A stretch of 64,000 nt of DNA, from the IMG/VR virus record IMGVR_UViG_3300037054_000148, positions 62,001 to 126,000 of that record. One strand, 5' to 3'. A program made the translations under genes and the position numbers. Every line of letters begins with the position of its first letter. Position 1 is the first letter of the stretch. This document shows, piece after piece, positions 10,105 through 26,660 of this stretch. Source of the DNA: a virus. A model generated the notes under the pieces. That model saw only the letters and a list, made by a program, of their open reading frames with translations, was not told the origin of the DNA and searched no databases.

Positions 10105-11127
10105 GTGAATAATCCAAATCAATTAAGTGCCCTTCAGGCAAGCGTAAAGCAAATTACCCAAACTGCTCATGGCTTCGCTGTGGGGGACTGGCTTTGGTTT
10201 AACGGCACCGCTTACGCTTTGGGGCAGGCAAATAACGCCAGTTCCTCAGTGATTATCGGTATGGTTAGTGCGGTTGCCACGGTTGATGTGTTTGTCTTGA
10301 CGCTCGAAGGTTATGTGGACTCTTCAGTTGGCCTAACCGGCTTATCCCCCGGAGCCCTCTACTACCTCTCCAACGGTACCCCCGGTGGGATGAGCCCCGT
10401 TTCGGGGACAAGTGTTATGCCCCTTTTCGTCGCGGACAGCCCCACTTCTGGGTATGTCAAAATTGGCGGAGGAGGGGGTGGGGGAGGGGGGAATCCTTAT
10501 CAAACTCCAGCTTTCTCAGGATTTTCTATCGAATCTCAGAGCACTTCTCTGGAAGTTGGGGCCACAAGCTCTGCTAACCCAGTGTTCGCATGGTCCGTTA
10601 CAAATCTGAGCAATGCGGTGGCCAATACGGTTGCAATTTCAGACACTACCGCCTCTGTCACGTTGGGGACCGGACTCTCACTGACTTCTCCGTTCTCCGC
10701 AACATATGCAGGGGTCACTAAGACCTCTGTAAGCTCAGAAAACTTTAGAATAACCGGAATTGATTCAGAAAGTGATACATTTTCCGCTAATTTCACCATT
10801 TCTTGGTATGACAGGGTATATTATGGAGAAAGTTCTTCTTCCTTACTAGCTGCTTCTGATATCACGGGACTTCGGGTTAGCGGACTACAATCTGCTTTCC
10901 CCGGAATCTACGACTTTATTGCTTCACCAGGAGAGTTTAAGTACCTTTGTTTCCCGGTTTCTATGGGAACCCCAATTGCTTTCAAAGATCAAAGCACTAA
11001 TTTGAACGTACCATTCAGCATCCCCTACATAATTACAGTAATAAACTCATATGGCATCTCTATAAATTATAATGTTTTTGGGACTTATTACCAAATTGGT
11101 GGGGCACTTAACGTGGTGATATCATGA
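10105..11127 (+). CDS. tail fibre protein: HGF module, Gly linker, Ig-like domain
   Basis: I place the start at the GTG at 10105, which gives 340 aa. GAGGG at 10089-10093 lies 11 nt upstream, whereas the in-frame TTG codons at 10084 and 10087 fall inside a hairpin. Residues ~15-118 are one copy of a module seen five times in this window (QTAHGFAVGDWLWFNG, then LTGLSPGALYYLS). A run of nine glycines encoded by a G-rich tract (10465-10491) follows. After it comes a beta-sandwich starting PYQTPAFSGFSIESQSTSLE, which matches an Ig-like domain common at the ends of phage fibre proteins. The gene is followed by an HNH endonuclease whose Shine-Dalgarno overlaps its stop. It is most likely a fibre or tail decoration protein. 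Confidence 0.65.
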   Translation: MNNPNQLSALQASVKQITQTAHGFAVGDWLWFNGTAYALGQANNASSSVIIGMVSAVATVDVFVLTLEGYVDSSVGLTGLSPGALYYLSNGTPGGMSPVSGTSVMPLFVADSPTSGYVKIGGGGGGGGGNPYQTPAFSGFSIESQSTSLEVGATSSANPVFAWSVTNLSNAVANTVAISDTTASVTLGTGLSLTSPFSATYAGVTKTSVSSENFRITGIDSESDTFSANFTISWYDRVYYGESSSSLLAASDITGLRVSGLQSAFPGIYDFIASPGEFKYLCFPVSMGTPIAFKDQSTNLNVPFSIPYIITVINSYGISINYNVFGTYYQIGGALNVVIS

Positions 11128-11136
11128 GGAGGCTTG

Positions 11137-12108
11137 ATGCTTATAAGTAAAACAGCCTCAGTGACAATTGTGGGTCGTAATAAGGAATTTTATAAAAAAT
11201 TGGGGTATGAGATTCCAGAGAGATTCTTAAAATCTGAATGGGCCTATACCACTCCAAGGGGGACTAAGATAGAAGTTAAGGTTTCTGATTTACAGGCTGG
11301 TTCAAGGGCTTTAGTCAACGTCAAGTGTGACTTTTGCGGAAAAATAATAGAAAAAAAGTACTATAAATATTTGCAAGGAAAAGACAATGGGGATGCTTGT
11401 GAAAAATGTAAGACTAAAAAAGCGGGGCAGGCGCTTCTTAAAAAATATGGAGCAAACAACTCTTTTGCAATTCCTGAAATTCAAGAGAAGGGGGATAGAA
11501 AGAAAAGGGTTCCTTTTGAGATTATAGAACAAGAATGTGTATCTAAGGGTTACAATTTGATAGCTTTAAGTTATTCTAAGACCGGGGCAAGGTTAGAGTA
11601 TATTTGCCAATTCCATCCCCTCATCTCTCAGTCTATTCTTTTGGGTGACTTTAGGAGGGGTCATGGGTGCCGCTGGTGCGGAAGAGAGAGATACAGTGGT
11701 GATAGATGTCATACGTGGGCAGGAGGGGTTACTGATATTCAAGCATACCTCAGAAAAAAATTGAAGCCTTTGGTATTAGCTAGGATATGCAGGGCAAATC
11801 ATATATGTGAACTTACTGGTAAAAAATATAGAATTCTGCAACTTCATCATATTGATGGATTTAATAAGTTGCTTTTAACTACCTTGGGTACACTTAATTT
11901 CACTATAAAAACTATAGGAAATTACTCAGAAGAGGAATTAACAGCTATTAAGGATGAGTTTATCCAACAGCATGAACTCTGCGAATCTGTTATTCTTGGA
12001 GATAATGTACACAAAAAATTCCACCATATTTATGGATTTAAGCATTTTACTGCAAACGATTATTATGAGTTTGCACTATTAGTTAAAAAAGGAGAGTTAG
12101 ATGTCTGA
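11137..12108 (+). CDS. HNH homing endonuclease
   Basis: The protein has 323 aa from the ATG at 11137, which has GAGGAGG at 11126-11132; a TTG at 11134 is a poorer start. Residues ~65-95 hold a Cys4 zinc finger (CDFCG, then CEKC). Residues ~100-125 (LLKKYGANNSFAIPEIQEK) resemble the DNA-binding motif of phage endonucleases. A second cluster (GHGCRWCGRERYSG) precedes the nuclease core at residues ~215-250: VLARICRANHICELTGKKY followed by LQLHHIDGFN, the His-His of an HNH site. The gene is more AT-rich than the fibre genes around it. It ends inside the start of the next gene (8-nt overlap), so it interrupts no frame. It presumably acts as a selfish mobile gene. Confidence 0.88.
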   Translation: MLISKTASVTIVGRNKEFYKKLGYEIPERFLKSEWAYTTPRGTKIEVKVSDLQAGSRALVNVKCDFCGKIIEKKYYKYLQGKDNGDACEKCKTKKAGQALLKKYGANNSFAIPEIQEKGDRKKRVPFEIIEQECVSKGYNLIALSYSKTGARLEYICQFHPLISQSILLGDFRRGHGCRWCGRERYSGDRCHTWAGGVTDIQAYLRKKLKPLVLARICRANHICELTGKKYRILQLHHIDGFNKLLLTTLGTLNFTIKTIGNYSEEELTAIKDEFIQQHELCESVILGDNVHKKFHHIYGFKHFTANDYYEFALLVKKGELDV

Positions 12109-13096
12109 TTTTCCTGGTGGTGTTCAAGTCACTGGGTATATGAGCCCAAGTAGCCTTACGGATATGTACCCGACTCACGATTCCCAGTTCGGTTTGGGTG
12201 GTGGGCATGAAGTAGCGGGTGAGACTGCTCGTAATGCGATTCCCCCTAATCGTAGACGCGAGGGAATGACTTGCTATACGGCCAGTGACCAACAGACATG
12301 GCAGTTGCAGGGTGGTATTCTTGATATAAATTGGACCAATATCACTGGGAGTGGATCTTTCGTTGTTAATCAAACGGCCCATGGCTTTCTCGCAGGACAG
12401 TGGCTATTTTTTAATGGATCCATATGGGCTCTAGCATCCGCTACTGCTTTCGCCTCTTCCGAAGTTGAGGGGATGGTTACATCAGTTCCCTCGGCAAACC
12501 AGTTCATTCTAACAACTCAAGGTCATATTTCAGGTATGAGTGGGTTGGTCCCAGGTAATGTTTACTTTTTATCTGATACCACTCCGGGTCAGATGATGTT
12601 GAATCGCCCCGCATTACAAAGCGAAGTATCTAAACCCCTTTTTGTTGCAGATTCAGCTACTTCAGGTCTCATTAAAATTGAGGTGGGGGTCCAGGTAGGG
12701 GTGGGGTTTGCGTTGATGCAACCCTTCACCATCGTCTACACCACCGGATCTCTAGGGGTAGGACAGGGAGCCGTCTACACCGTCCCAATGCAGGCTTACC
12801 AGTTCCAGATCAGGAATGTCTATTCAAACGTAGCTTGTCGATTCCGAATATACGGGACACAACAATTAGCCACGATGGATTTTTCCCGACCCGCTTCTAT
12901 AAAAGCCACGGGAAATAACGGTCTTTACCTGGAAATGGTCATGATACCTGGGGTTTTGAGTTGGATCAATTCCCCGATGCCTACTCTGGCTAACCAGGAC
13001 TCTCCGGTAAACCAAAATATGTATATCTCCATTCAGAATACCGGGACGGTCCCAGCAGTTATAACAATTACAATGCAAACCCTAAAGTTGCAGTGA
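12101..13096 (+). CDS. tail fibre protein: tail-attachment type N-terminus, HGF module, C-terminal beta domain
   Basis: The protein has 331 aa. Residues ~25-75 contain NAIPPNRRREGMTCYTASDQ and QTWQLQGG, a signature seen near the N-terminus of many phage fibre proteins (R-x-x-G-M, then W-x-L-x-G). Residues ~88-190 are a copy of the HGF module (VNQTAHGFLAGQWLFFNG, then SGLVPGNVYFLSD). Residues ~205-331 form a beta domain (CRFRIYGTQQLATMDFSRPA, then NGLYLEMV) that reappears at the C-terminus of the 1484-aa collagen-like protein. The start overlaps the HNH gene by 8 nt and has GGAGAG upstream. The modular build argues for a fibre subunit or adaptor. Confidence 0.65.
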   Translation: MSDFPGGVQVTGYMSPSSLTDMYPTHDSQFGLGGGHEVAGETARNAIPPNRRREGMTCYTASDQQTWQLQGGILDINWTNITGSGSFVVNQTAHGFLAGQWLFFNGSIWALASATAFASSEVEGMVTSVPSANQFILTTQGHISGMSGLVPGNVYFLSDTTPGQMMLNRPALQSEVSKPLFVADSATSGLIKIEVGVQVGVGFALMQPFTIVYTTGSLGVGQGAVYTVPMQAYQFQIRNVYSNVACRFRIYGTQQLATMDFSRPASIKATGNNGLYLEMVMIPGVLSWINSPMPTLANQDSPVNQNMYISIQNTGTVPAVITITMQTLKLQ

Positions 13097-13105
13097 GGAG
13101 TAAGA

Positions 13106-15016
13106 ATGTCAACGTTTCTTGGATTTTTCTCATATCTGATGCCTATTGGCTCCACAGTGGCCGGTGTGCAGTCCATGTTGAAGTCCAATCTCCAAGCGTG
13201 TAGCTGGCAGGTTGTGCGCCAATCTGTCATTCCTAACTCCACCTTTGGGACGTTGGCAAACGCAGCCAACGCTTTTGATATGAATAGCACCACGCAAGCG
13301 GGTGGGGACAGCACCGGCAATATTGGTTGTGTGGCCCCCACGGCATTTCTCCCAACTGTGATGTACGTGCAGGTAAACAACGATGGGGGCGGCTCTGCTC
13401 CATTCAGCTTCGATCTTGAATACAGTATTAACAGCGGGTCCACTTGGCAAACGTTACAGACCTGGACAAATCAGAACGTCTGGACTAATATGGAGCGTAG
13501 AAGATACATTGTTTATGGAGCAACGGCTCAGACTTATTGGAGAATGAACGTCAGTGCCTCAAATGGTGCGAATACCTACATTACTGAATGGACTCTTGAA
13601 GACCAGAATGGTAATTGGCTGACAAACTCTACCTTCCTAGATATGATCCCTCCGACGACTGAGTTTATCGGGAATAGTGTGGCCAGAGATGTCCTTCGAA
13701 TCACTGTTAACTCCTCCTCCATCAACATGCTTTCGGTGTCAGAGCTTTTCACCCCCCTTCCCCAGATGTATATGTTCGATACGCCAGCGGCAGGGGCAGT
13801 CACTCTTTCAGTCCATATTGCCAACACGGTCTCCTTTGTCGGAACTGCTGGAAATACGGCTGAACAGAACGCCAGAGGGCTATATGAGGCTATAAAAAAT
13901 AGTGCTGATTCTGATTTCGCCCTTTGGAATTGGGTTTGGCTTACTTCTCTTCAAGGCACCGCAGGGGGTGGGTACATCCAGGCCGCACAGATAACTCCAG
14001 CCACCAATGTGGCAATAACCTCCACAAATATTACATCACATCTGAGGGGGAGCTACTGCAATGCCCCAATGGTTCAGGGTTCTCAATTAGCCCCAGTAAA
14101 TGGAGTTACAATTGACCTTATTAATGGGTTTGTATTCTATCTGCAAGTTTGTAGTCGCGGAATTGCATTAGCAATTAAAACAAATAGCTCATACGTCACT
14201 CCTGTCCACGCTTGTTATGGGGATAATCCCTCTGCTCTTGCACAAATACCCATTTCGGATATTTCAAGCATTCCTTGCACCCCCATTGATTTATTTGTTG
14301 GGACAGATGAGCCTACGAATCAGACTGGGGCCTACGGCTATACCTCGCACTGGTGGGGAGTTGCCAATGCCTGGAGCAATTCCACTGCCTATTGGGGTAT
14401 GGCACCTATTGATAATGGCCAGTACAACTCCGCATCCATTTGGTCCCACCATCAAGTTCCTGGGCAGATTCAAGATTTTGGAAATACAAGTTACGCAACT
14501 AACGGTATTGCTTCAATCAATATGTCCATGGACGGGGAAGGACTATTTAACGGAGGGGATTCTGGGTTAATTTATTCAGTGCATCGAATGTCTGCCAACC
14601 CCACTATTCAATACCCGAACATTGCCACTTCTTATAATGTTACAGCAGCTAGACTTACTGGCCCCGCCTACGCAAATCTAGACTGGTATAAGTTTGTCGG
14701 CTCCCTTTCTGACGAGCAAGTCATTTTTTCCCCAAGCACCGATTACACCACAGCCATCACAATTCAAGGGCTCCCCACTGATACGACGATAAACGTATCA
14801 GATGCGATTGGCTTCCCCACTACTGGTTTTCTGTTTATTGATGGGGAGATCATTCAATATAACGGGATTACTCCGACCGCATTTACAAGTTGCACGAGAG
14901 GGATGTATTTGACCAGCCCCCAAGGTCTCTTCCCTGGTACAACGGTTTTCATTGGGGGCTGGTATGTGAAGATTCAGAACGGTTTGCTCTTCGCCGGGTA
15001 CCAGTTACCTACCTAA
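13106..15016 (+). CDS. putative receptor-binding/tail fibre protein
   Basis: The protein has 636 aa, with a good ribosome binding site (GAGGAG) just upstream. Residues ~45-165 resemble a galactose-binding (F5/8 type C or discoidin) beta sandwich: NANAFDMNSTT, then a strand-rich body and YWRMNVSASNGA near its end. The central region (residues ~190-540) is unrecognised and rich in aromatic, Asn and Ser residues. The C-terminus (residues ~550-610) carries TTINVSDAIGFPTTGFLFID, then GEIIQYNGITPTAFTSCTRG, a small module common in phage tail proteins. Carbohydrate binding is plausible from the N-terminal fold. The next gene lies 12 nt downstream. Confidence 0.5.
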   Translation: MSTFLGFFSYLMPIGSTVAGVQSMLKSNLQACSWQVVRQSVIPNSTFGTLANAANAFDMNSTTQAGGDSTGNIGCVAPTAFLPTVMYVQVNNDGGGSAPFSFDLEYSINSGSTWQTLQTWTNQNVWTNMERRRYIVYGATAQTYWRMNVSASNGANTYITEWTLEDQNGNWLTNSTFLDMIPPTTEFIGNSVARDVLRITVNSSSINMLSVSELFTPLPQMYMFDTPAAGAVTLSVHIANTVSFVGTAGNTAEQNARGLYEAIKNSADSDFALWNWVWLTSLQGTAGGGYIQAAQITPATNVAITSTNITSHLRGSYCNAPMVQGSQLAPVNGVTIDLINGFVFYLQVCSRGIALAIKTNSSYVTPVHACYGDNPSALAQIPISDISSIPCTPIDLFVGTDEPTNQTGAYGYTSHWWGVANAWSNSTAYWGMAPIDNGQYNSASIWSHHQVPGQIQDFGNTSYATNGIASINMSMDGEGLFNGGDSGLIYSVHRMSANPTIQYPNIATSYNVTAARLTGPAYANLDWYKFVGSLSDEQVIFSPSTDYTTAITIQGLPTDTTINVSDAIGFPTTGFLFIDGEIIQYNGITPTAFTSCTRGMYLTSPQGLFPGTTVFIGGWYVKIQNGLLFAGYQLPT

Positions 15017-15028
15017 CATGAGGTTCTG

Positions 15029-15376
15029 ATGGGTAATTCCCCTGCAAAAAATCTTCTTCCCCCAATCGGTTACCAAACCTTTTGGACGAACGGTCCGTCC
15101 TCTACCAACAATTTGATATCCCCTCCCAAAATGTTCGCGGCTTTTTCACCCGTTTTTCTGAACCCTCGAATATTAGTCCCTAGATTTGTATTAGTGACCG
15201 CCTTTACCTCTGCTCAGGCCCCCATTTTTCATAGCTATCTGAATGGGGCTGTTCCGGTGGGGGAGGTTGAATCCAGATGTGGGACGATTGGTGTGACCAC
15301 CTTTCCGGCTGTCTATCAGGCTCAAAATGGGGATATTCCAGCTTTTGGTCAGATTTACCCTAGAGGTTTAGATTAA
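15029..15376 (+). CDS. small protein upstream of collagen-like gene (B0)
   Basis: The protein has 115 aa, with GAGG 8 nt before the ATG. No known domain is visible. Its size and position immediately before a collagen-like gene mirror the 113-aa protein at 23631-23972, which precedes the second collagen-like gene. Weak similarity (an N-P segment, an N-G segment, and an I/V/L-Y/W-P-R/K end) hints at distant paralogy, but this is not secure. The function is unknown; it is probably a small virion component or a chaperone for fibre assembly. Confidence 0.5.
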   Translation: MGNSPAKNLLPPIGYQTFWTNGPSSTNNLISPPKMFAAFSPVFLNPRILVPRFVLVTAFTSAQAPIFHSYLNGAVPVGEVESRCGTIGVTTFPAVYQAQNGDIPAFGQIYPRGLD

Positions 15377-15428
15377 ACGAGGGTGAGGGAACCCAGCTTC
15401 CTGTTTCTCCAATGAGGTAGTTTTTGGC

Positions 15429-19879
<4,451 letters not shown>

Positions 19880-19883
<4 letters not shown>

Positions 19884-20758
19884 CACTCTCACAATTCAAC
19901 ACCACAAATAATTATTCAACGGATGCTGCGTTTCAGACAGATTGCCTCGCAATTCATAACGCAATTCTTGCCGTAGGTCTGGTGCAGACTGCTGATGTGG
20001 GGCAGATCAGTTTTCCTTCTCTGACCCGATCAGTGGCCAATAACGCCTCTGGTTATATCATTTACGCTTTTTCGGATGCGTTACAGGCCACCTACCCAGT
20101 TTATATTAAAATTGAATATGGGGCGGGGACTGCAAATTATACCCAGCTAGGACTGTGGGTAACAGTTGGGTTTGCTACAAACGGAGCGGGGGTAATAACT
20201 GGAAATAGCCAGACCTCTAGAATTGCTCTACCCTCCGCTACGACTAATGTATTGACACCAGGAGGAGTCAGTGGTTCAACCAGTAGGCTTACTGCTTCCA
20301 TTATGCTGTTCAATGGCAGTCCTAATTACCTATCCATATGGTTCAGTGTGGAGAGGCTCCAGAGCACAGCCGGTGCGGATACGAGCCAAGGCATTGTATT
20401 GGCCTATGCACAGCATGGTGCAAGTGCCTCCCCAATCAGCGGGTCTCAAGTCGTCTACTACTCAGGTTACCAGCCCCCTCCCACCACAGCCCTCGGCTCA
20501 TTGATGCCCAATCAACCAGCGGGGACCACCTGGGTGGTGGGAGCGAATACCGGCACCGGCCCTATACTCCCCCTTGGGTTTGGTGCCCATCCGTGTATTC
20601 AAGGTGGGCTACTTTATTTCCAAGGAGACATTTCGGCCCAGTCCATCCCTTCTATTTCTGTTTATGGGACACCACACAACTATCTTGCACTCGGAGCAGC
20701 CCCCGCTAGTTTGACCAATTTCAATGCTTCGGCTGGTATTTTGGCGAGGTGGGATTAA
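19880..20758 (+). CDS. virion protein paralogue A1
   Basis: The protein has 292 aa and is the first of four paralogues. Shared landmarks are an N-terminal [16 protein letters not shown], a core [10 protein letters not shown] then TNGAGVI, an [14 protein letters not shown] segment, and a C-terminal [13 protein letters not shown] ending in ARWD. It is predicted beta-rich with no recognised catalytic motif. It resembles the 291-aa copy at 21858 more than the others, including nearly identical DNA coding for [15 protein letters not shown]. The gene starts inside the stop of the collagen-like gene (ATGA) and ends in TAATG with A2. It is likely a fibre-associated or head-decorating virion protein. 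Confidence 0.6.
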
Positions 20759-21660
20759 TGACCCTATCACTCTACACCACAGCAGGAGTTCCTACCAACC
20801 CAACTGGGTGGAGAGCCACTTGTCTTCAGGTACACAACGCAATTCTTGCCGTAGGATTGATTCAGACCACAGATACGGGTCAGATCAATTTCGCTACCGT
20901 AACTCCCTCTGAATCTGGTAATGCTAAATCAGGGTATGCTATTTACTCATTTAATGATACTTATCAAGCCTCTTACCCTTGTTTTATTCGAATTGATTAT
21001 GGGGTAGACAACACGGGAATTAGTTTCTTTGGTATTGCCATATGGATGACGGTCGGAACATCCACAAACGGAGCCGGGGTAATCGGATCTATCACATCTC
21101 CAACAATTAATGTCAATATCCAGTTGTACAGTGAGGCCAATGCTGTGGGGGCGGCTAGCGGAACGTCCTCCAGATTGACTTTGGTGTCTAGGTATAACCA
21201 AACCGGATCAACTGGCATCTCCGCTCTCTCCGTGGAACGTATTCAGAGCACCGCAGGAGCCGACACTACTACAGGACTAGTGTTCACCTGGATAAAATTC
21301 AACGCTCTTCAGAACTCCTTCCCCTATCACGGGCAGCAGGTTCTTTATTTTTCTGGAATACAGCCAGCGGCTTTCTATAATAATAGCACATCAGGAGGCA
21401 TACCCCCCATTATTCTCCCTTTTAACACCACAGCTTGGGCCAATGGTAATTTCTGTTTCACCTCTCCCGTCTACCCGGTTGGTTATACTCTTCACCCCCC
21501 TATACAAGGACTCATGGTGGGCTTTCTGGCCGATTTTCCAGCCCCCAACTACCCCCTTCCCGTCTCTATATATGGGACCAGCCATCAATGGGCCGTGTTT
21601 GCTCAATCCTGGCTCTATCAGACCGCCTCAGTGGTCAATCTTCTAGTGAGGTGGGACTGA
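20758..21660 (+). CDS. virion protein paralogue A2
   Basis: The protein has 300 aa from the ATG at 20758, which overlaps the A1 stop (TAATG); a GTG at 20749 is possible but unlikely. It shares [57 protein letters not shown] and a terminal LLVRWD with its paralogues. It is closest to the copy at 22735, with which it shares HGQQVLYFSG-like, YPVG and P-I-Q-G-x-M-V landmarks and the LLVRWD end. Function is unknown. Its stop overlaps the ATG of the small gene at 21660. Confidence 0.6.
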   Translation: MTLSLYTTAGVPTNPTGWRATCLQVHNAILAVGLIQTTDTGQINFATVTPSESGNAKSGYAIYSFNDTYQASYPCFIRIDYGVDNTGISFFGIAIWMTVGTSTNGAGVIGSITSPTINVNIQLYSEANAVGAASGTSSRLTLVSRYNQTGSTGISALSVERIQSTAGADTTTGLVFTWIKFNALQNSFPYHGQQVLYFSGIQPAAFYNNSTSGGIPPIILPFNTTAWANGNFCFTSPVYPVGYTLHPPIQGLMVGFLADFPAPNYPLPVSIYGTSHQWAVFAQSWLYQTASVVNLLVRWD

Positions 21661-21848
21661 TGGCCATAATCACTAATACCTCTGTCTTTAGTGTGGGGAT
21701 TGTGAGCCCATTTGACAAAATCATCTCAATCAGTGCCTTTCCCCCTATTATTCCTCCCGGTCTCACTAAAATATTATATGAATCTTCAGCTTGTAGCCAC
21801 CCCGCCCGACCCACTACAGGGGTCGTATGGCCCCGAAAAGCCCCTTAA
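21660..21848 (+). CDS. small paralogue B1 (shortened)
   Basis: The protein has 62 aa, starting at an ATG that overlaps the A2 stop (TGATG). The N-terminus (MAIITNTSVFSVGIVSPFDK) matches that of the 113-aa protein at 23631 (MAVISSQQAYSVGLGGVYTK), and the ends match as well (RPTTGVVWPRKAP against RPLYGVLWPKGHK). Relative to that protein the middle ~50 residues are missing, so B1 looks like an internal-deletion version that stayed in frame. Function is unknown. Confidence 0.6.
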   Translation: MAIITNTSVFSVGIVSPFDKIISISAFPPIIPPGLTKILYESSACSHPARPTTGVVWPRKAP

Positions 21849-21857
21849 GGAGTTAGA

Positions 21858-22733
21858 ATGACACTCTCTACATGGACCAGCACTGTAAACGTCACCACTG
21901 ATGCACTATGGCGCACCGAAATGCAAGCTATCAGCACTGCTATTCTGGCTGTCGGCCTAGTCCAGACAGCCGATACGGGTCAGATCAATTTTGCGACCGC
22001 AGTGCGTTCTGGTGTGATTAACACGGCTGTCGGTTACCAGATCTTTACCTTCAATGACACCTATCAAGGCTCCTACCCCTGCTATATCAAGGTGGAATAC
22101 GGTTCCGGAGGCGTGGCCACCACTTCTTGTTCGTTATGGATCACCGTAGGCACCGGCACTAATGGTGCGGGTGTGATTACTCCCATTAGCACTTCTCGTT
22201 ATCAGATTCAGTGCAGCGCAGCTACGGCAGGCACCTTTATTTCTGGTGTGAGTGGCTCCACTAGTCGTTTGACACTCGGATGGTGTACGAATGGGGGCAC
22301 CACCGTTGCCAACTGGTTCACTGTGGAACGAATTCAGAATTCAGCCGGAGCAGATACGACCACTGGATTGGTGTTTATACAGGCTAGTCGTAATCTCGGA
22401 ATCACCGGCAATTTCGATCAGGTTATTTACTTCACCAATCCACAGCCCTATGCGTCTACGTCAGTCGGGACGATGATGATCAATCAACCTACCGCAACGA
22501 CCTGGGTGGTGGGAACGAATACCGGCACCGGCCCCATACTTCCTATAGGATTCGGGGTTCACCCAGCCGTACAGGGGGGCCTCACCTATTTCAATGCTGA
22601 CCTAACGGTTGGAAACCAGTTCACCGTAAGCATCTATGGGAATAATCATAACTTCCTGGCGATTGGGAGTGCAAATATCGGAACGCTCTATAATCTCCAG
22701 GCCACAGCCTCAATTCTGACAAGGTGGGATTAA
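21858..22733 (+). CDS. virion protein paralogue A3
   Basis: The protein has 291 aa, with AAGGAG upstream. It has the full A-family pattern: [91 protein letters not shown], a VSIYGNNHNFLAIG segment and a terminal RWD. It is the counterpart of A1 in the duplicated A-A-B block. Function is unknown; the location between two collagen-like fibre genes suggests a fibre-complex component. Confidence 0.6.
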   Translation: MTLSTWTSTVNVTTDALWRTEMQAISTAILAVGLVQTADTGQINFATAVRSGVINTAVGYQIFTFNDTYQGSYPCYIKVEYGSGGVATTSCSLWITVGTGTNGAGVITPISTSRYQIQCSAATAGTFISGVSGSTSRLTLGWCTNGGTTVANWFTVERIQNSAGADTTTGLVFIQASRNLGITGNFDQVIYFTNPQPYASTSVGTMMINQPTATTWVVGTNTGTGPILPIGFGVHPAVQGGLTYFNADLTVGNQFTVSIYGNNHNFLAIGSANIGTLYNLQATASILTRWD

Positions 22734-22734
22734 A

Positions 22735-23631
22735 ATGACTTTGACAACATGGAATACTGTGGCGATTGCCTCCAACGTTCTCTTCGAAGCGTGGGCTCTT
22801 CAGGTGCATACTGCCATTCTTGCGACTGGACTGGTGCAGACGGCTGATACGGGACAGATTGTTTTTTCTACCGCAGTCTACCCAGGGGTAGCTAACACCA
22901 AAGCTGGCTATGCGATGTATGCGTTTAATGATCCCAACCAGGGCTCCTATCCCTGCTTCATCCGAGTAGACTTTGGCACCGCCTCCAGCGCCGGTTACCC
23001 ATCCTTATGGGTTCAGGTAGGCACCAGCACGAATGGAGCGGGTGTGATTGGAGGGATACAAACTTCTCAGATTCAGACTCAAGAAACTGGAGCAGGTTAT
23101 ATTTCGGGCATCAGTGGGTCTTCATCCCGATTGACCATGGCACTTAGCTATAATTACGGCCTACCTGCTTATGATGATTTTTTATCAATTGAGCGGATTC
23201 AAACCGTCTCTGGAACGGACAGCACCACCGGCTTGGTATTCACATGGGTGAAGAGTTATGTGGGATCCAACACTTATATCAGTAATGGTCAACAAGTCCT
23301 TTATTTCACCGGAACCCAACCAGTGGCCAACTATTCCAACTCCAGCGGAATTCCTACCATTTTCGCCAATACTTCCAATACGTCTACCACATGGACTAAT
23401 GGAGGGAACAACTCTTATGTTGGGTTGATCTACCCAGTTGGCCAGATCGTCCACTACCCAATTCAAGGGTTCATGGTGAATTATCCGGGGGATATCAGTC
23501 CTTTTTCAGTCGTCACGATCCCCATTTATGGGACAACCCATAGTTGGATTTCCATGCCAGTCGGATGTGCCACCAATCTGGTGACAAATGGAGGGGCCTC
23601 GCAAATGTCTCTCTTAGTTAGGTGGGATTAA
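22735..23631 (+). CDS. virion protein paralogue A4
   Basis: The protein has 298 aa and starts 1 nt after the A3 stop. Landmarks are AILATGLVQTADTGQIVFST, YPCFIRVDFG, TNGAGVIGG, ISGISGSSSRLTMA, SIERIQTVSGTDSTTGLVF, NGQQVLYFTG and a terminal LLVRWD. It is the counterpart of A2. Its stop overlaps the start of B2 (TAATG), the same coupling seen between A2 and B1. Confidence 0.6.
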   Translation: MTLTTWNTVAIASNVLFEAWALQVHTAILATGLVQTADTGQIVFSTAVYPGVANTKAGYAMYAFNDPNQGSYPCFIRVDFGTASSAGYPSLWVQVGTSTNGAGVIGGIQTSQIQTQETGAGYISGISGSSSRLTMALSYNYGLPAYDDFLSIERIQTVSGTDSTTGLVFTWVKSYVGSNTYISNGQQVLYFTGTQPVANYSNSSGIPTIFANTSNTSTTWTNGGNNSYVGLIYPVGQIVHYPIQGFMVNYPGDISPFSVVTIPIYGTTHSWISMPVGCATNLVTNGGASQMSLLVRWD

Positions 23632-23972
23632 TGGCAGTTATTTCGAGTCAACAGGCTTACAGCGTTGGATTGGGAGGGGTTTACACCAAATCCTTCTCCT
23701 ATGTGAATGCTGTGATGACTCAAATACCTGTCTATTCGAATAGATTTATTCTTTTTAATCCAGGTTTCCTCCCCGCCGCTTCCCAGGTCTATCCCAAAGC
23801 CCTATTTGCTTCAACTGAGGTGGATACGATGACCTCACTCCTTTACAAACCTATTTTGAATGGGGGTACCATCGGGAATCTTTCTTTTGACGCAAAATAC
23901 ATCGCGGCGGGGCCGATTAGTGAACCGATTCGCCCTCTTTACGGAGTCCTCTGGCCGAAGGGCCATAAATAA
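23631..23972 (+). CDS. small paralogue B2
   Basis: The protein has 113 aa from the ATG at 23631, coupled to A4 by TAATG. It is the long form of the 62-aa protein at 21660 and ends RPLYGVLWPKGHK. No recognised domain. It lies 63 nt before the second collagen-like gene, as the 115-aa gene at 15029 lies before the first. Function is unknown. Confidence 0.6.
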   Translation: MAVISSQQAYSVGLGGVYTKSFSYVNAVMTQIPVYSNRFILFNPGFLPAASQVYPKALFASTEVDTMTSLLYKPILNGGTIGNLSFDAKYIAAGPISEPIRPLYGVLWPKGHK

Positions 23973-24035
23973 TGGCTCATCCTAACTTTCGAGCAAGATA
24001 AAACTTCCTAATTCTTTGATGAGGTAACCGTTGGG

Positions 24036-26657
<2,622 letters not shown>

Positions 26658-26660
26658 AAT

